A stretch of 64,000 nucleotides of DNA. It comes from Pseudomonadota bacterium (GTDB lineage Bacteria; Pseudomonadota; Alphaproteobacteria; Rhodobacterales; Rhodobacteraceae). Shown here in pieces: positions 1 to 8,003 of the stretch. The notes under the pieces were generated by a model. The model did no database searches, was not told the DNA's origin, and worked only from the letters and a program-made list of their open reading frames with translations. Each line of letters starts with the position of its first letter. Within the stretch, counting starts at the first letter, position 1. The stretch spans positions 124,001 to 188,000 of the forward strand of contig JAIUPD010000010.1 of NCBI GenBank assembly GCA_020161615.1, given 5' to 3'. The position numbers were made by a program, and so were the translations under genes.

Positions 1-1
1 C

Positions 2-835
2 AGATACCTCACGGCAGGAGTGCTGCCGATCAGCCATACCAACGATACGGTCGGGCCGATGGCGGTCTCGGTCGCGGATCTGGCCCTGCTCGACGCGGTG
101 CTGACCAGAGAGGACCCTGTCACCCCCGCCCCCCTGAAAGGGGTGCGCCTTGGCCTGCCCGCATGCTTCTGGGTCGATATCGACGACGAGGTTGCGCGCC
201 TTTGCCGGGCGGCGTGCGAGCACCTGACCCAGGCGGGGGCAGAGTTGATTCCGCTCAGTCTGCCCGGCCTTCGCGAGGCCTGGCGGCAGGTCTCGGCCCC
301 GGTCGTCCTGAATGAGCCGCGCGAGGATATTCCTGCCTGGCTTGCGGCGAACGGGCGGGCCGATATCACGCTTTCCGCGATCGTCGACCGGATCGCCAAC
401 CCCGATGTGCGCGCGGCTTTCGGCGTGGTCATGTCAGAAAGCACCGCAGGCAGCTACCGCCCGGCGATAGAGACTCACCGCCCCGAATTGTGCCGGATCT
501 ATGCGGCCGCCTTCCGCGAACACGGCCTTGCGGCGCTGATCTTTCCCACCGTCCCCGTTCCGGCACCCCAGGTCCAGCCTGCCGATGCCTTCGGCCGGGT
601 AAGCATCAATGGTCGCGATCACGCGGTTTTCGAGACACTCATCCGCAACACGGATCCCGGGGCAAACGCCGGATTGCCCGGCCTGAGCTTGCCGGTCGGC
701 TTTACCCGCGATGGCTTGCCGGTCGGCCTGGAGATGGACGGGCACGTCGGCTCGGATCGCGATCTGCTGCGCCTTGGCATGACGATCGAGATGATCCTCT
801 CGGAAGTCGGGCGCCATGGCGCCCTCAGCCGCTGA
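2..835 (+). CDS. Amidase signature family hydrolase, C-terminal part (5' end outside window)
   Basis: The reading frame is open from the first bases (R-Y-L-T-A-G-V-L-P-I-S-H-T-N-D-T), so this is the 3' part of a longer gene and the GTG at 20 is internal. The segment ISHTNDTVGPMAVSVADLALLD is typical of amidase-signature enzymes just after the Ser-cisSer-Lys core, and the end (NTDPGANAGLPGLSLPVGF, then DGLPVGLEMDG) is the family's usual C-terminus, closest in style to indoleacetamide/mandelamide hydrolases. Such enzymes hydrolyse carboxamides to acids and ammonia in the cytosol. The catalytic triad lies upstream of the window and cannot be checked. Substrate is unknown; the neighbouring aromatic-degradation genes suggest an aryl amide (inference). 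Confidence 0.85.
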   Translation, partial: RYLTAGVLPISHTNDTVGPMAVSVADLALLDAVLTREDPVTPAPLKGVRLGLPACFWVDIDDEVARLCRAACEHLTQAGAELIPLSLPGLREAWRQVSAPVVLNEPREDIPAWLAANGRADITLSAIVDRIANPDVRAAFGVVMSESTAGSYRPAIETHRPELCRIYAAAFREHGLAALIFPTVPVPAPQVQPADAFGRVSINGRDHAVFETLIRNTDPGANAGLPGLSLPVGFTRDGLPVGLEMDGHVGSDRDLLRLGMTIEMILSEVGRHGALSR

Positions 836-1041
836 CATCGAAACCGGCGCGGTCGCGGCAGACGGTATGGCAGCGGGCTTGTTGCCGCTGACCTCTGCCC
901 CGCCATCGCGTTGACCCTCGCCCCAACTTTGTGGCGCGCCGCTTGGGCCCGGGAAAGGAGCGTTGCGCCCTTCCCGCTTCCTGACCGCCTGCGCAGCCGC
1001 CGCCTGTCGCGGGCGGCCCCGGACAGGCCAGGACATCAGGC

Positions 1042-1070
1042 TTGACCGAAGCCGGACATTTGCGCATAAT
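1042..1070 (+). promoter_or_regulatory. Sigma-70-like promoter of the FAD monooxygenase gene
   Basis: TTGACC (1042-1047) and CATAAT (1065-1070) are separated by exactly 17 bases, in an AT-rich patch 40 bases before the monooxygenase start. The same arrangement recurs before the large operon at 3224-3252. Confidence 0.6.
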
Positions 1071-1078
1071 TGAATAAA

Positions 1079-1090
1079 CTGTTCATTATT
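1079..1090 (-). promoter_or_regulatory. Operator-like motif AATAATGAACAG (minus strand), shared with 3247-3258
   Basis: The plus strand reads CTGTTCATTATT. Its reverse complement, AATAATGAACAG, is found exactly at 3247-3258. Here it lies just downstream of the -10 hexamer. It is partly dyad-symmetric (AATAA at 1073-1077 against TTATT at 1086-1090). The IclR-type regulator encoded between the two sites is the obvious candidate to bind both (inference). Confidence 0.5.
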
Positions 1091-1110
1091 GCACAAATGG
1101 GAGAAGGCCG

Positions 1111-2232
1111 ATGCTGGATATCGCGATCTGTGGCGGGGGTGTGGGCGGGCTTTGTGCCGCTATCGCCCTGCGCAGCATGGGTCATACCGTCACCGTCTAC
1201 GAACAGGCCCGACAATTCGGGCGGGTCGGCGCGGATATCAACCTGACGCCGAACGCCGTGCATGCGCTGGACCGCCTCGGCGCCAGCGAGGACTTGCGCC
1301 GGAACGCCGCGCGCCCGACCCATCGCATCAGCCGGACCTGGGACAGCGGCGAGGAAACCTCGCGCCTGCCGATGTCCGAGGCCGCCGAAGCCCGCTATGG
1401 CGCCCCGCAGCTCACTGTTCACCGCGCCGATCTGCTGGCGGCGCTGGAGGCCCTGCTGCCCGAGGGAACGCTGCGCTTCGGCGCCACGGTGAAAACGGTC
1501 GGCCAGGACGACACGGGCGCCTGGGCCGAGCTGTCCGACGGCGAGACGATCCGCGCCGATGTGGTGATCGGCGCCGATGGCATCCATTCGCCCGTGCGCG
1601 AGGCCGTCTTCGGCCCGGACCATCCGCACTTCACCGGCCTGGTCTCGTGGCGCGCGGTCTTTCCCCGGGAAAAGGGCGGCGCCCTGCCCGACCTCGACGC
1701 CTTCACCAAATGGTGGGGACCCACGGCCGACCGGCAGATCGTCACCTTCCCGCTGACCCGGGGGGAAGAGGTCTTCGTCTTCGCCACCCACAAGCAGGAG
1801 GGTTGGGCCGAGGAAGGCTGGACCCTGCCCGGCGACATCACGGAACTGCGCGGCCATTACGCCGATTTCCACCCCCATGCCCGTGCGCTGCTCGATGCCT
1901 GCGAGACGGTCACGCGTTCGGCGCTGCATGTGCGCGAACCGATGGCGCATTGGTCACAGGGGCGGATCACGCTGCTGGGCGATGCCGCGCATCCGATGGT
2001 GCCCTTCATGGCGCAGGGCGCCTGCATGGCGATCGAGGATGCCGTGGTGCTGGCCCGCGCGCTGGAAGGGGCCACGCCCGGAACGGCCGCCGAAGCCCTG
2101 ACCCGCTACGGGGAAGCGCGTATCCCGCGCACCGCCGAAATCCAGCGCTCGTCCCTCGCGAATGAATGGTTGAAGACCCAGGGCAATGCCGATTGGGTCT
2201 ATGGCTATCAGGCCTGGGCGACCCCTGTCTGA
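1111..2232 (+). CDS. FAD-dependent aromatic monooxygenase (salicylate hydroxylase-like)
   Basis: A 373-residue class A flavoprotein hydroxylase. The Rossmann GxGxxG motif is at residues 8-13 (GGGVGG), the middle DG motif is in VVIGADGIHSPVR near residue 155, and the GD motif is at about 290-291 in GDAAHPMVPFMAQGACMAIEDA. These are the three FAD/NAD(P)H signatures of the para-hydroxybenzoate/salicylate hydroxylase family. Length matches single-component cytosolic enzymes that hydroxylate phenolic acids with NAD(P)H and O2. The gene has its own promoter, which shares an operator motif with the Rieske/extradiol operon downstream, so it probably acts in the same pathway. Exact substrate is unknown; 6-hydroxynicotinate 3-monooxygenase-like activity is an alternative. 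Confidence 0.88.
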   Translation: MLDIAICGGGVGGLCAAIALRSMGHTVTVYEQARQFGRVGADINLTPNAVHALDRLGASEDLRRNAARPTHRISRTWDSGEETSRLPMSEAAEARYGAPQLTVHRADLLAALEALLPEGTLRFGATVKTVGQDDTGAWAELSDGETIRADVVIGADGIHSPVREAVFGPDHPHFTGLVSWRAVFPREKGGALPDLDAFTKWWGPTADRQIVTFPLTRGEEVFVFATHKQEGWAEEGWTLPGDITELRGHYADFHPHARALLDACETVTRSALHVREPMAHWSQGRITLLGDAAHPMVPFMAQGACMAIEDAVVLARALEGATPGTAAEALTRYGEARIPRTAEIQRSSLANEWLKTQGNADWVYGYQAWATPV

Positions 2233-2251
2233 CCCCCGCCCGCGCAGGACA

Positions 2252-2274
2252 GGCCGGCCCGTGACGGGCCGGCC
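2252..2274. terminator. GC-rich hairpin between convergent genes
   Basis: GGCCGGCCCG (2252-2261) and CGGGCCGGCC (2265-2274) form a perfect 10-bp stem with a TGA loop, between the ends of the monooxygenase and the IclR gene. There is no U-run on either strand, so it may act as a bidirectional roadblock or mRNA-end stabiliser rather than a classic intrinsic terminator. Confidence 0.55.
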
Positions 2275-2293
2275 GGCCGCCAGATGGTCGGCG

Positions 2294-3088
2294 TCAGCCG
2301 CTGTATCCCAGCGCGGTCGAGACCTCGGCCGCGGCCTTGCGCACCGCCGCCTCGATCTGGGCGGCCAGAGGCGTCTCGGGCTGGAACTGGCCCTCGGGGC
2401 CCGTCACGTTCAGACCCGCCACCGCCCGCCCCTGGTGATCATAGATCGCCGCCGCGCAGGAGCCGATGCCGCGCTCGAAATTACCCGAACTCCAGGCGAC
2501 GCCCCGCGCCGCGTCGGCGGCGATCTGCGCCGTCAGCGCGTCCAGCGAGGTCGCCGTCTTGTCGGTGAAGGTGGACAGATCCGACCCGCCGTAGCGGCGT
2601 TCCAGCTCTCCCGCAGGCAGGGCACCCAGCAGGATGCGGCCAATCGTCGTGGCATGGGCAGGCAGGCGCGAGCCCTCGCGGACATTGCTCACCAGATGCG
2701 AATTCGGCGTCTCGCGCAGGAGATAGATGATCTCGGTCCCCTCGAGGATGCCCATATGCGCGGAGAGGCCCAGCTGCGTCACCAGCCGCGCCATCACCGG
2801 CTGCGCCACCCGCACCACATCCCGCGATTTCAGCGCATCGGCGGCGAGCGCGATCATGCCGGGGCCAAGCTGCCAGCTCAGGCCCTCGTCCTGCGTCTCG
2901 ATCATGCGCTCGGCCTCCAGCGTGTGCAGCAGGCGGATGAGGGTCGTGCGATTGATGCCCAGTTCGCGCGCGGTGGCGCTGGCATTGGAACAGCGCGCGC
3001 CGCCTGCGATATGGCGCAGAAGGCGAAAGGCCCGGTGCACGGGCGGGACGGAATAGCTGGTTCCCTCGGTATCGGTTTCGTCACTCAC
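2294..3088 (-). CDS. IclR family transcriptional regulator
   Basis: A 264-residue protein with an N-terminal IclR winged helix (PPVHRAFRLLRHIAGG, then ARELGINRTTLIRLLHTLEAERMIE) and a C-terminal ligand-binding domain (LGPGMIALAADALKSRDVVRVAQPVMARL, then GRAVAGLNVTGP). I chose the GTG at 3088-3086 because GGAGGA (plus-strand 3101-3096) stands 7 bases before it. The ATG at 3118 and TTG at 3142 lack comparable sites. It lies between two promoters that share the AATAATGAACAG motif, so it probably controls the monooxygenase gene and the Rieske/extradiol operon, and perhaps itself. Effector unknown. Confidence 0.88.
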   Translation of the reverse strand: MSDETDTEGTSYSVPPVHRAFRLLRHIAGGARCSNASATARELGINRTTLIRLLHTLEAERMIETQDEGLSWQLGPGMIALAADALKSRDVVRVAQPVMARLVTQLGLSAHMGILEGTEIIYLLRETPNSHLVSNVREGSRLPAHATTIGRILLGALPAGELERRYGGSDLSTFTDKTATSLDALTAQIAADAARGVAWSSGNFERGIGSCAAAIYDHQGRAVAGLNVTGPEGQFQPETPLAAQIEAAVRKAAAEVSTALGYSG

Positions 3089-3223
3089 GCGCGCATCCTC
3101 CGAATTCTCCCTGTGCATACGGTCCGCGCCCTCGTGCCGCAATCACGCCCTGCTGCTTTCGCGGGCCCCCTGCCCGATCAGGGGGCGCAAACGGCTCTCG
3201 CAGGGGGTGAGGCAAGATTCTTC

Positions 3224-3252
3224 TTGACCGAATCTTTGTCTGCTCCAATAAT
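3224..3252 (+). promoter_or_regulatory. Sigma-70-like promoter of the Rieske/extradiol operon
   Basis: TTGACC (3224-3229) and AATAAT (3247-3252) are spaced 17 bases apart, in an AT-rich island about 90 bases before the first operon gene. The -10 overlaps the shared motif at 3247-3258. Confidence 0.6.
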
Positions 3253-3258
3253 GAACAG
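3247..3258 (+). promoter_or_regulatory. Operator-like motif AATAATGAACAG, second copy
   Basis: Exact 12-of-12 match, in the opposite orientation, to 1079-1090. It runs into a second dyad, GAACAGCATGTTC (3253-3265, 5-bp arms with a 3-nt centre), and then TATGAAC. The motif covers the -10, so a bound protein would block polymerase. Confidence 0.5.
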
Positions 3259-3339
3259 CATGTTCTAATATGAACGATTTCGCAAGGCCAAAAAGATCGC
3301 GACGGCAAGGCGGAACGGAAGCCAGCACAGGAGACGCCG

Positions 3340-3642
3340 ATGGACGCTTTCAAGGATCGACTCTCGCAGCGCGCCCGCGACACCTCGCGCCCTGCGCTGG
3401 CGCATCAGTCGCTGGGCCGCCCGCTGACCGAGGCCGAACAGACCCTTGCCGCCGCGCTGATGGAGATCATGGGCACTCGCCAGCATGACTTCGCCGCCGT
3501 CGCCGCCGGGCTGAAGGCCAAGGGCGTGACCGCGCCGGTCTCGGGCCGGACCGACTGGGATCTGGCGCTGCTGGAGAGCGAGTTGAAGGCGATCAACGCC
3601 GATCTGGACGCGGCCTATGCGGAAAATGGCTATGGCGCTTGA
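3340..3642 (+). CDS. Small protein with HTH-like (recombinase-like) C-terminus, first gene of the operon
   Basis: A 100-residue soluble, largely helical protein starting at an ATG with AGGAGA 6 bases upstream. The stretch TLAAALMEIMGTRQHDFAAVAAGLKAKGVTAPVSG.TDWDLALLESELKAIN resembles the small recombinase-type helix-turn-helix proteins that sometimes accompany oxygenase and NitT/TauT clusters. This is resemblance from memory, not a firm family call. It overlaps the ABC ATPase start by 11 bases, so the two are translationally coupled. No catalytic motif is visible. It may be a regulator or a small accessory protein. Confidence 0.6.
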   Translation: MDAFKDRLSQRARDTSRPALAHQSLGRPLTEAEQTLAAALMEIMGTRQHDFAAVAAGLKAKGVTAPVSGRTDWDLALLESELKAINADLDAAYAENGYGA

Positions 3643-4402
3643 GTTCGATCACGTCACCAAGACCTTCGCCCTGCCCACCGGGCAGGAGCTGACCGCCGTC
3701 AGCGACATCAACTTCAAGGTCGAAAAGGGAGAATTCGTCGCGGTCGTGGGGCCTTCGGGTTGCGGCAAATCGACGATCCTGTCGATGACCGCGGGCCTCT
3801 ACCAGCCGACCAGCGGCATCGTCCGGGTCTCGGGCGAGGTGGTGACGAAACCCAACCCGCATGTCGGCTTCATGCTGCAGAAGGACCTGCTGCTGCCCTG
3901 GCGGACCATCATCAAGAATGTCGAATTCGGACTGGAATCGCGGGGCGTGTCGAAGAACGAACGCCGCGACCGTGCCATGGCCGAGCTGGAACGCTGCCAT
4001 CTGAAGGGATTCGAGAACCACTATCCCTATCAGCTGTCGGGCGGGATGCGGCAGCGGGCGGCGCTGGCCCGGACGCTGGCCATCGACCCCGACATCATCC
4101 TGCTGGACGAGCCCTTCTCGGCGCTGGACGCGCAGACCAAGCTCCTGATCCAGGACAGCTTTGCCGAGACGATCAAGGAGGCCGGCATCACCACGCTGCT
4201 GATCACCCATGATCTGGCCGAATCGGTGATCATGTCCGACCGCGTGCTGGTCCTGTCCGAACGTCCCGGCACCGTCCAGCGCGAGATCGAAATCGGCCTT
4301 CCCAACCGCGAGCATCCGCTGGCCCGCCGGCAGATGAAGGAAATCCACGATTACGCCAACGAGATCTTCACCCTGCTGAAGCTCGACCGGCGCGCCGCCT
4401 GA
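3632..4402 (+). CDS. ABC transporter ATP-binding protein, NitT/TauT (SsuB/TauB) type
   Basis: A cytoplasmic ATPase of about 256 residues. Walker A is GPSGCGKST (residues ~43-51), the Q-loop region reads QKDLLLPW, the signature is LSGGMRQR, Walker B is IILLDEPFSALD, and the switch His is in LLITHDLAES. QKDxLLPW and ALDAQTK are typical of the nitrate/sulfonate/taurine subfamily. Three in-frame ATGs (3617, 3626, 3632) exist; 3632 gives the usual MALEFDHVTKTF start and a GGAA 9 bases upstream. It works with the binding protein and permease that follow. Subfamily transporters also import aromatic acids, which suits this operon (inference). Confidence 0.92.
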   Translation: MALEFDHVTKTFALPTGQELTAVSDINFKVEKGEFVAVVGPSGCGKSTILSMTAGLYQPTSGIVRVSGEVVTKPNPHVGFMLQKDLLLPWRTIIKNVEFGLESRGVSKNERRDRAMAELERCHLKGFENHYPYQLSGGMRQRAALARTLAIDPDIILLDEPFSALDAQTKLLIQDSFAETIKEAGITTLLITHDLAESVIMSDRVLVLSERPGTVQREIEIGLPNREHPLARRQMKEIHDYANEIFTLLKLDRRAA

Positions 4403-4436
4403 CCGACAAAGACAAGACCCAACAGGAGAACGACCC

Positions 4437-5414
4437 ATGAAGAATACCTTCCTCGGCTTCGGCCTCGCCGCCGCTCTCGCGGTTTCGGGTGCCGCCGCTT
4501 CGGCCCAGACCGCGGTGACCTATCTCTTCCCTGCCCCCGACTTCCTGCCCGCCTTCGCGCCGTTCCAGCTGGCGCTCGGCAAGGGGTATTATGAGGAAGC
4601 CGGTCTCGACGTGACCTTCCGCATCGGTCAGGGCGGCGCCGATGTGGCCGCACAGGTGGCCGTGGGCAACGCCGATCTCGGCGGCGGCATGGGCGATACC
4701 TCGATGATCGTGCGGGCGAACGGCCTGCCGATCCAGGGCGTCGCCGTGCTGGGCGGCCAGGGCCTTACCCATATCGCCTGGCGCAACGACAGCGGCATCA
4801 CCGGCCCGGCCGATTTCGGCGGCCAGTCGATCGGCGTGATCGGCTTCCAGGACACCGCCTATTACAACCTGCTCGCCGTGCTGGCCGCGAATGGCATGAG
4901 CCGCTCGGATGCCGATATCCAGGGCCTCGGCTCGGGCGGCCTGATCCAGAACATGATCGCCGGTTCGGTCTCGGTCATGTCGGGCGTGCCGGAATGGATC
5001 GTCGCGGTCGAGGATGCGGGCGTTCCGCTCACCGTCATGCCGGCGCGGGACGTCTTCCCGGCGCAGGCGCAGGCCATTCTGGCCTCGGACGCGATGATCG
5101 CCGAAAACCCCGAGGCCGTGCGCGGCTTCGTGCAGGCCACCATCCGCGCCATCGAGGACATCATCGCCGACCCGCATCAGGCGGCGGCGGATTATGTCCA
5201 GATCGTTGATCGCCATGCCGAGAATGTCGAGCAGATCGAACGCATCATGCGCTTCTACGTCGAGAGCGTCTACGCCCCGGCCGAAGGCCGTCCGCTCGGC
5301 GCCTTCGACGAAGCGCAGCTGCAGGAAATCCAGGACTTCTACATGGAGAACGAGATCATCGCGACCGCCGTGCCGATCTCTGAAGTCTACACCAACGATT
5401 TCGTCTCCGAGTAA
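4437..5414 (+). CDS. ABC transporter substrate-binding protein, NitT/TauT (SsuA-like)
   Basis: A 325-residue periplasmic protein with a classical signal peptide (KNTFLGFGLAAALAVSGAAASA, cleavage before QT). The mature part has the SsuA/THI5-like fold signatures: FLPAFAPFQLALGKGYYEEAGLDVTF near the start, and GGADVAAQVAVGNADLGGGMGDTS for the ligand loop. It has an AGGAGA ribosome-binding site. It lies between the ATPase and the permease and is followed by a strong hairpin that probably protects its mRNA, in keeping with binding proteins being made in excess. Ligand unknown; the operon predicts an aromatic acid or amide. Confidence 0.92.
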   Translation: MKNTFLGFGLAAALAVSGAAASAQTAVTYLFPAPDFLPAFAPFQLALGKGYYEEAGLDVTFRIGQGGADVAAQVAVGNADLGGGMGDTSMIVRANGLPIQGVAVLGGQGLTHIAWRNDSGITGPADFGGQSIGVIGFQDTAYYNLLAVLAANGMSRSDADIQGLGSGGLIQNMIAGSVSVMSGVPEWIVAVEDAGVPLTVMPARDVFPAQAQAILASDAMIAENPEAVRGFVQATIRAIEDIIADPHQAAADYVQIVDRHAENVEQIERIMRFYVESVYAPAEGRPLGAFDEAQLQEIQDFYMENEIIATAVPISEVYTNDFVSE

Positions 5415-5423
5415 GCACTCCTC

Positions 5424-5472
5424 TCTCTCCCCGCCACGCAAGCGTCGCCCCAAAGGCGGCGGCGGGGAGAGA
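5424..5472 (+). promoter_or_regulatory. Intercistronic hairpin after the binding-protein gene
   Basis: A 12-bp perfect stem (5424-5435 TCTCTCCCCGCC with 5461-5472 GGCGGGGAGAGA) encloses a 25-base loop between the binding protein and permease. No U-run follows. It is likely an mRNA stabiliser or attenuator that sets the ratio of the two proteins. Confidence 0.55.
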
Positions 5473-5504
5473 CTTGCCCCAACACCCAGCCAGCCGAGGC
5501 CCAC

Positions 5505-6272
5505 ATGTCGCAAGCCACCACGCAAAAGCTCGTCGCGCTGACGATCCTGGCCCTTGTGCTGCTGGTCTGGCAGTTCCTGCCGCCCGCCCTTGGCGTGCCG
5601 AAATTCATCATCCCCACCGTCACCGACATGATCGGCGAGCTGGGCCGGATGTATCGCCGCGAGGATCTGATCGCGAACACGCTGTCCACCGCCTGGTACA
5701 CGCTTCTGGGCTTTGCCATCGGCTCGGCCCTCGGTGCCGCCATCGGCTACCTGCTGGGCCTGTCGGAATTCTGGGAGCGCGTGCTCTCGCCCTATATCCT
5801 CGCCCTGCAGATCGCGCCCAAGGTCGCCTTCGCGCCGCTCTTCATCATGTGGTTCGGCTACAACGCCACGCCGAAACTGCTGGTCACCGTGCTGATCGTC
5901 TTCTTCCCGGTGCTGGTCAATGTGCTGGCCGCCATGAAGACCGTCGACCGTGACATGGTGAACCTGGCCCGTGCCTATTCGATGACCCGCTGGCAGATCT
6001 TCAAGAAGGTCGAGTTCCCCTCGACCCTGCCGAACCTGATGGCGGGCCTGCGCATCGCCTCGACGCTGGCCGTGATCGGCGTGACGGTGGGCGAGCTGGT
6101 CGGCGGCAATACCGGGCTTGGCTTCCTGATCAGCTATGGCGGCGGGCAGGCCAATGCGGCGATGGTCTTCAACGCCATCGTGCTGCTGACCGTGATCGGC
6201 ATCCTGCTCTATTCGGTCCTCGTCTGTGCGGAAGAGCGGCTGCTGCATTACCTGCCGAAGAAAGAACACTAA
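5505..6272 (+). CDS. ABC transporter permease, NitT/TauT (SsuC-like)
   Basis: A 255-residue integral membrane protein with about six hydrophobic segments (for example LVALTILALVLLVWQFLPPA at the N-terminus). The EAA-type cytoplasmic loop MVNLARAYSMTRWQIFKKVEFPSTLPNLMAGLRI contacts the ATPase. This matches the BPD inner-membrane component family for nitrate/sulfonate/taurine-type importers. It completes the importer with the two preceding genes. Its own ribosome-binding site is weak, and it follows a hairpin, so expression below that of the binding protein is expected. Confidence 0.92.
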   Translation: MSQATTQKLVALTILALVLLVWQFLPPALGVPKFIIPTVTDMIGELGRMYRREDLIANTLSTAWYTLLGFAIGSALGAAIGYLLGLSEFWERVLSPYILALQIAPKVAFAPLFIMWFGYNATPKLLVTVLIVFFPVLVNVLAAMKTVDRDMVNLARAYSMTRWQIFKKVEFPSTLPNLMAGLRIASTLAVIGVTVGELVGGNTGLGFLISYGGGQANAAMVFNAIVLLTVIGILLYSVLVCAEERLLHYLPKKEH

Positions 6273-6330
6273 CCCACGGCCAGCCCCCTTCGCCCGCCGT
6301 CCCTCTCCATAGAAGCAACAGGAGACCTCC

Positions 6331-6903
6331 ATGAGCACCGCTCCGAAGAAATTCCCCTCGATCGAACCCGATGACGTTGTCATCCCCGAGGGCATGACGC
6401 TGGAAAGCTGGATCACCAGCCGCACCGCCACCTATGCGACCCGCACGCTGGACTGGGACGCGCTGAAATTCCAGGCCGATTACGACCCGATCTATCGCCG
6501 CGCGCAGATGCGCTATGTCGGCACCGGCGCGACCGGGGTGGATGCGGATGAAAACGTCGTGCCGGCCGAGAATTTCACCTTCTCGACCATGGTGCTGCCC
6601 GCCGGCTGCGAAGGCCCGCTGCATATCCACCGCGACGCCGAGGAGATCTTCTTCATCCTCAAGGGCCACAAGATCCGCTTCTTCATCGAGCACAAGGGCG
6701 AGATGGTCGAGACGGTGCTGACCGAGCGCGACCTGATCTCGTGCCCGCCGGGCGTCTATCGCGGGCTGCGCAACGAAGGCATCGAAGAGGCGCTGATGTG
6801 CGTGCTGATCGGCAACCCCAAGCCGGTGACGCCGACCTATCCGCCCGAGCACCCGGTCGCCAAGATCCCGCGTCCCGCCAAGGGCGCCAAGGCCGCCGGC
6901 TGA
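6331..6903 (+). CDS. Cupin-domain protein
   Basis: A 190-residue protein with a single cupin barrel: the first cupin motif is in LPAGCEGPLHIHRDAEEIFFILKG (residues ~87-110) with the His-x-His...Glu metal ligands, and the second is near LISCPPGVYRGLRNEG. ATG preceded by ACAGGAGA. Its position directly before the Rieske oxygenase suggests a role in the same oxidation pathway, for example a small dioxygenase, an isomerase/hydrolase on a ring intermediate, or a sensor. The sequence alone does not separate these. The C-terminal tail is Lys/Ala/Pro-rich and probably disordered. Confidence 0.82.
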   Translation: MSTAPKKFPSIEPDDVVIPEGMTLESWITSRTATYATRTLDWDALKFQADYDPIYRRAQMRYVGTGATGVDADENVVPAENFTFSTMVLPAGCEGPLHIHRDAEEIFFILKGHKIRFFIEHKGEMVETVLTERDLISCPPGVYRGLRNEGIEEALMCVLIGNPKPVTPTYPPEHPVAKIPRPAKGAKAAG

Positions 6904-6914
6904 ACCGACGCCGG

Positions 6915-6934
6915 GGTGGGGCATCGGCCCCACC
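6915..6934 (+). promoter_or_regulatory. Intercistronic hairpin between cupin and Rieske genes
   Basis: GGTGGGGC (6915-6922) pairs perfectly with GCCCCACC (6927-6934) around an ATCG loop. No U-run. Probably an mRNA processing or stability element. Confidence 0.45.
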
Positions 6935-6968
6935 TCCCCCTCCCCAGGAATCCGCCCAGGAGCCCGCC

Positions 6969-8003
6969 ATGAGCATCGACAAGAAAGCCCTGATCGAGGA
7001 ACGCGTGAACACCGGCCTGCTGGGCCAGTGGTACCCGGTCGCCAAATCCGTCGAGGTCAAGACCACCAAGCCCCATGGCGTGAAGCTGCTGGGCCAGAAG
7101 CTGGTCCTGTGGCGCAAGCCCGACGGCTCGATCAATTGCGTCGAGGATTTCTGCCCCCACCGCGGCGCGCCGCTGTCCTACGGCGAGATCCATGAGGGCA
7201 ATATCGGCTGCCGCTATCACGGGGTGATCGTCAACGGCGAGGGCGTCGTGGTCCGCGTCCCCGCCATGCCCGAATGCGCCATGGAAGGCCGTAAGGCGCT
7301 GAATAACTTCCATGTCACCGAGCATTCGGATGCGGTCTTCGTCTATATCCCCTCGCTCACCCAGCCCGAACCGCCCGAGCTGGTGATGCCGCCGGAACTG
7401 GTGGGCGATGAATGGACCGGGTTCCTTTGCACCTCGGTCTGGGAAACCAACTATCGCTACGCGCTCGATAACCTCGCCGACCCGATGCACGGCTGCTACC
7501 TGCATTCCGAAAGCTTCACGCTGGCCTATGGTTCGAAGCAGGACCTGATGAAGCTGGATAAGACCGAGAACGGCTTCCACGTCACCCGCGTGGGCCAGGT
7601 CGGCGACAATTTCGACTGGGCCGAATTCGCCGTCTTCCCCGGCAACATGTACTGCTTCCTCGATATCCCCTATCCGCCCGCCGCAGGGCCCGGCGGCAAT
7701 ATGCGGATCGTCGGCTTCACCACGCCGGTGGACGAGACGACCTGCAAGGTCTTCTTCTGGCGCCTGCGCAAGGTCGAGGGCATCGCCCGCGACTCGTGGC
7801 GCTTCCTCTACCGCGCGCAGCTGGAAGAACGGCACTGGAACGTGCTGGAGCAGGACCGCGTGATGCTGGAAGGCATGCCCGATGACGCCCGCAAGCGCGA
7901 GATGCTGTATCAGCACGACCTCGGCGTGTCGCGCATCCGCCAGATCCTGACCCGCGCGGCCAAGGAACAGATCGAGGCCGAACTGGCCGTGGCGGCCGAG
8001 TGA
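6969..8003 (+). CDS. Rieske non-haem iron oxygenase, oxygenase component
   Basis: A 344-residue protein. The Rieske [2Fe-2S] ligands are C62-x-H64 and C81-x2-H84 (FCPHRGAP and CRYHG), and the mononuclear iron site is D171-x2-H174-x4-H179 (DNLADPMHGCYLH). This is the architecture of aromatic-ring hydroxylating or O-demethylating oxygenase alpha subunits. Start chosen at the ATG behind CCCAGGAGCC, since the open frame upstream has no such site. No beta subunit or [2Fe-2S] reductase is nearby; the reductase and flavodoxin at 15216-16846 in the same operon are the likely electron donors (inference). It overlaps the next gene (TGATG). Confidence 0.93.
   Translation: MSIDKKALIEERVNTGLLGQWYPVAKSVEVKTTKPHGVKLLGQKLVLWRKPDGSINCVEDFCPHRGAPLSYGEIHEGNIGCRYHGVIVNGEGVVVRVPAMPECAMEGRKALNNFHVTEHSDAVFVYIPSLTQPEPPELVMPPELVGDEWTGFLCTSVWETNYRYALDNLADPMHGCYLHSESFTLAYGSKQDLMKLDKTENGFHVTRVGQVGDNFDWAEFAVFPGNMYCFLDIPYPPAAGPGGNMRIVGFTTPVDETTCKVFFWRLRKVEGIARDSWRFLYRAQLEERHWNVLEQDRVMLEGMPDDARKREMLYQHDLGVSRIRQILTRAAKEQIEAELAVAAE

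Noticed and set aside
4368-6431. Antisense open frame of about 690 codons
   Set aside because: It is the complement of the ABC binding protein and permease genes and shows only low-complexity composition.
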